Below, piece by piece: positions 13,511 through 13,571 of a DNA stretch of 13,571 nucleotides. The first letter of the stretch is position 1; each line of letters starts with the position of its first letter. The notes below the pieces were generated by a model. The model was not told where the DNA came from, searched no databases, and worked only from the letters and a program-made list of their open reading frames with translations. The stretch is from an uncultured Hymenobacter sp. GTDB lineage: Bacteria > Bacteroidota > Bacteroidia > Cytophagales > Hymenobacteraceae. The stretch spans positions 1-13,571 of the forward strand of contig CALMOO010000855.1 in the NCBI GenBank assembly GCA_937871705.1. Reading direction: 5' to 3'. The translations under genes and the position numbers were made by a program.

Positions 13511-13571
13511 ATGCGTCCCGACTTTTCAACTATTGCCTACGACGCTGCGGCGCTCCCTACCCCCGTTAAGC
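13511..13571 (+). CDS. mutB: Methylmalonyl-CoA mutase large subunit, 5' end
   Basis: The window ends 20 codons into this gene. The N-terminus MRPDFSTIAYDAAALPTPVK resembles that of the catalytic alpha subunit, which begins with a short arm before the substrate barrel, and its place after mutA is the expected one. The ATG is preceded by an AT-rich stretch (13476-13510) with ATAATTTG at 13495-13502, an imperfect -7 box, but the resulting leader would be only a few bases long, so mutB may instead rely on the mutA promoter. The assignment rests on twenty residues and on context. Confidence 0.75.
   Translation, partial: MRPDFSTIAYDAAALPTPVK

Overview
The window looks like chromosomal DNA from a GC-rich member of the Bacteroidota, most likely Hymenobacter or a close cytophagal relative. 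The evidence is a PorX-type response regulator with a PglZ domain (the regulator of type IX secretion), start codons without Shine-Dalgarno sequences, promoter -7 boxes of the TAnnTTTG type, and a split two-gene methylmalonyl-CoA mutase. The genus is an inference from overall protein appearance; the phylum is better supported.

Layout, left to right. The 3' end of rplS (ribosomal protein L19) closes with a strong terminator. It is followed by a compact + strand pectin-modifying cluster: two tandem paralogous SGNH/CE12-type acetylesterases, then a CE8 pectin methylesterase that overlaps the second esterase by one base. All three carry N-terminal signal sequences and together would remove acetyl and methyl groups from pectin. 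A class I/II PLP aminotransferase with its own good promoter follows and converges on porX; a 24-bp inverted repeat between them can terminate both. porX (-) and an HD-domain phosphohydrolase (+) are divergent. The HD gene converges on dnaA (-) across another hairpin. Upstream of dnaA, also on the - strand, lie two genes that together make one 5'-nucleotidase: first a lipoprotein with the C-terminal substrate domain, then a Tat-exported metallophosphatase domain. Divergent from these is mutA (methylmalonyl-CoA mutase small subunit). The first 20 codons of mutB lie at the right edge.

The least ordinary items are four. (1) Two near-identical 20-nt hairpins, differing by a compensatory base pair, sit 8-10 nt before the start codons of the divergent porX and HD genes. 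(2) The heptamer CTACCCC occurs about 22 times, many times more than expected by chance. (3) A low-GC, 115-codon reading frame with two in-frame stops separates mutA from mutB. (4) A run of four imperfect heptamers ends in the start codon of the metallophosphatase gene. I see no CRISPR array, tRNA, rRNA, insertion sequence or recognisable defence or biosynthetic system. Most of the window is housekeeping and carbohydrate-utilisation DNA.
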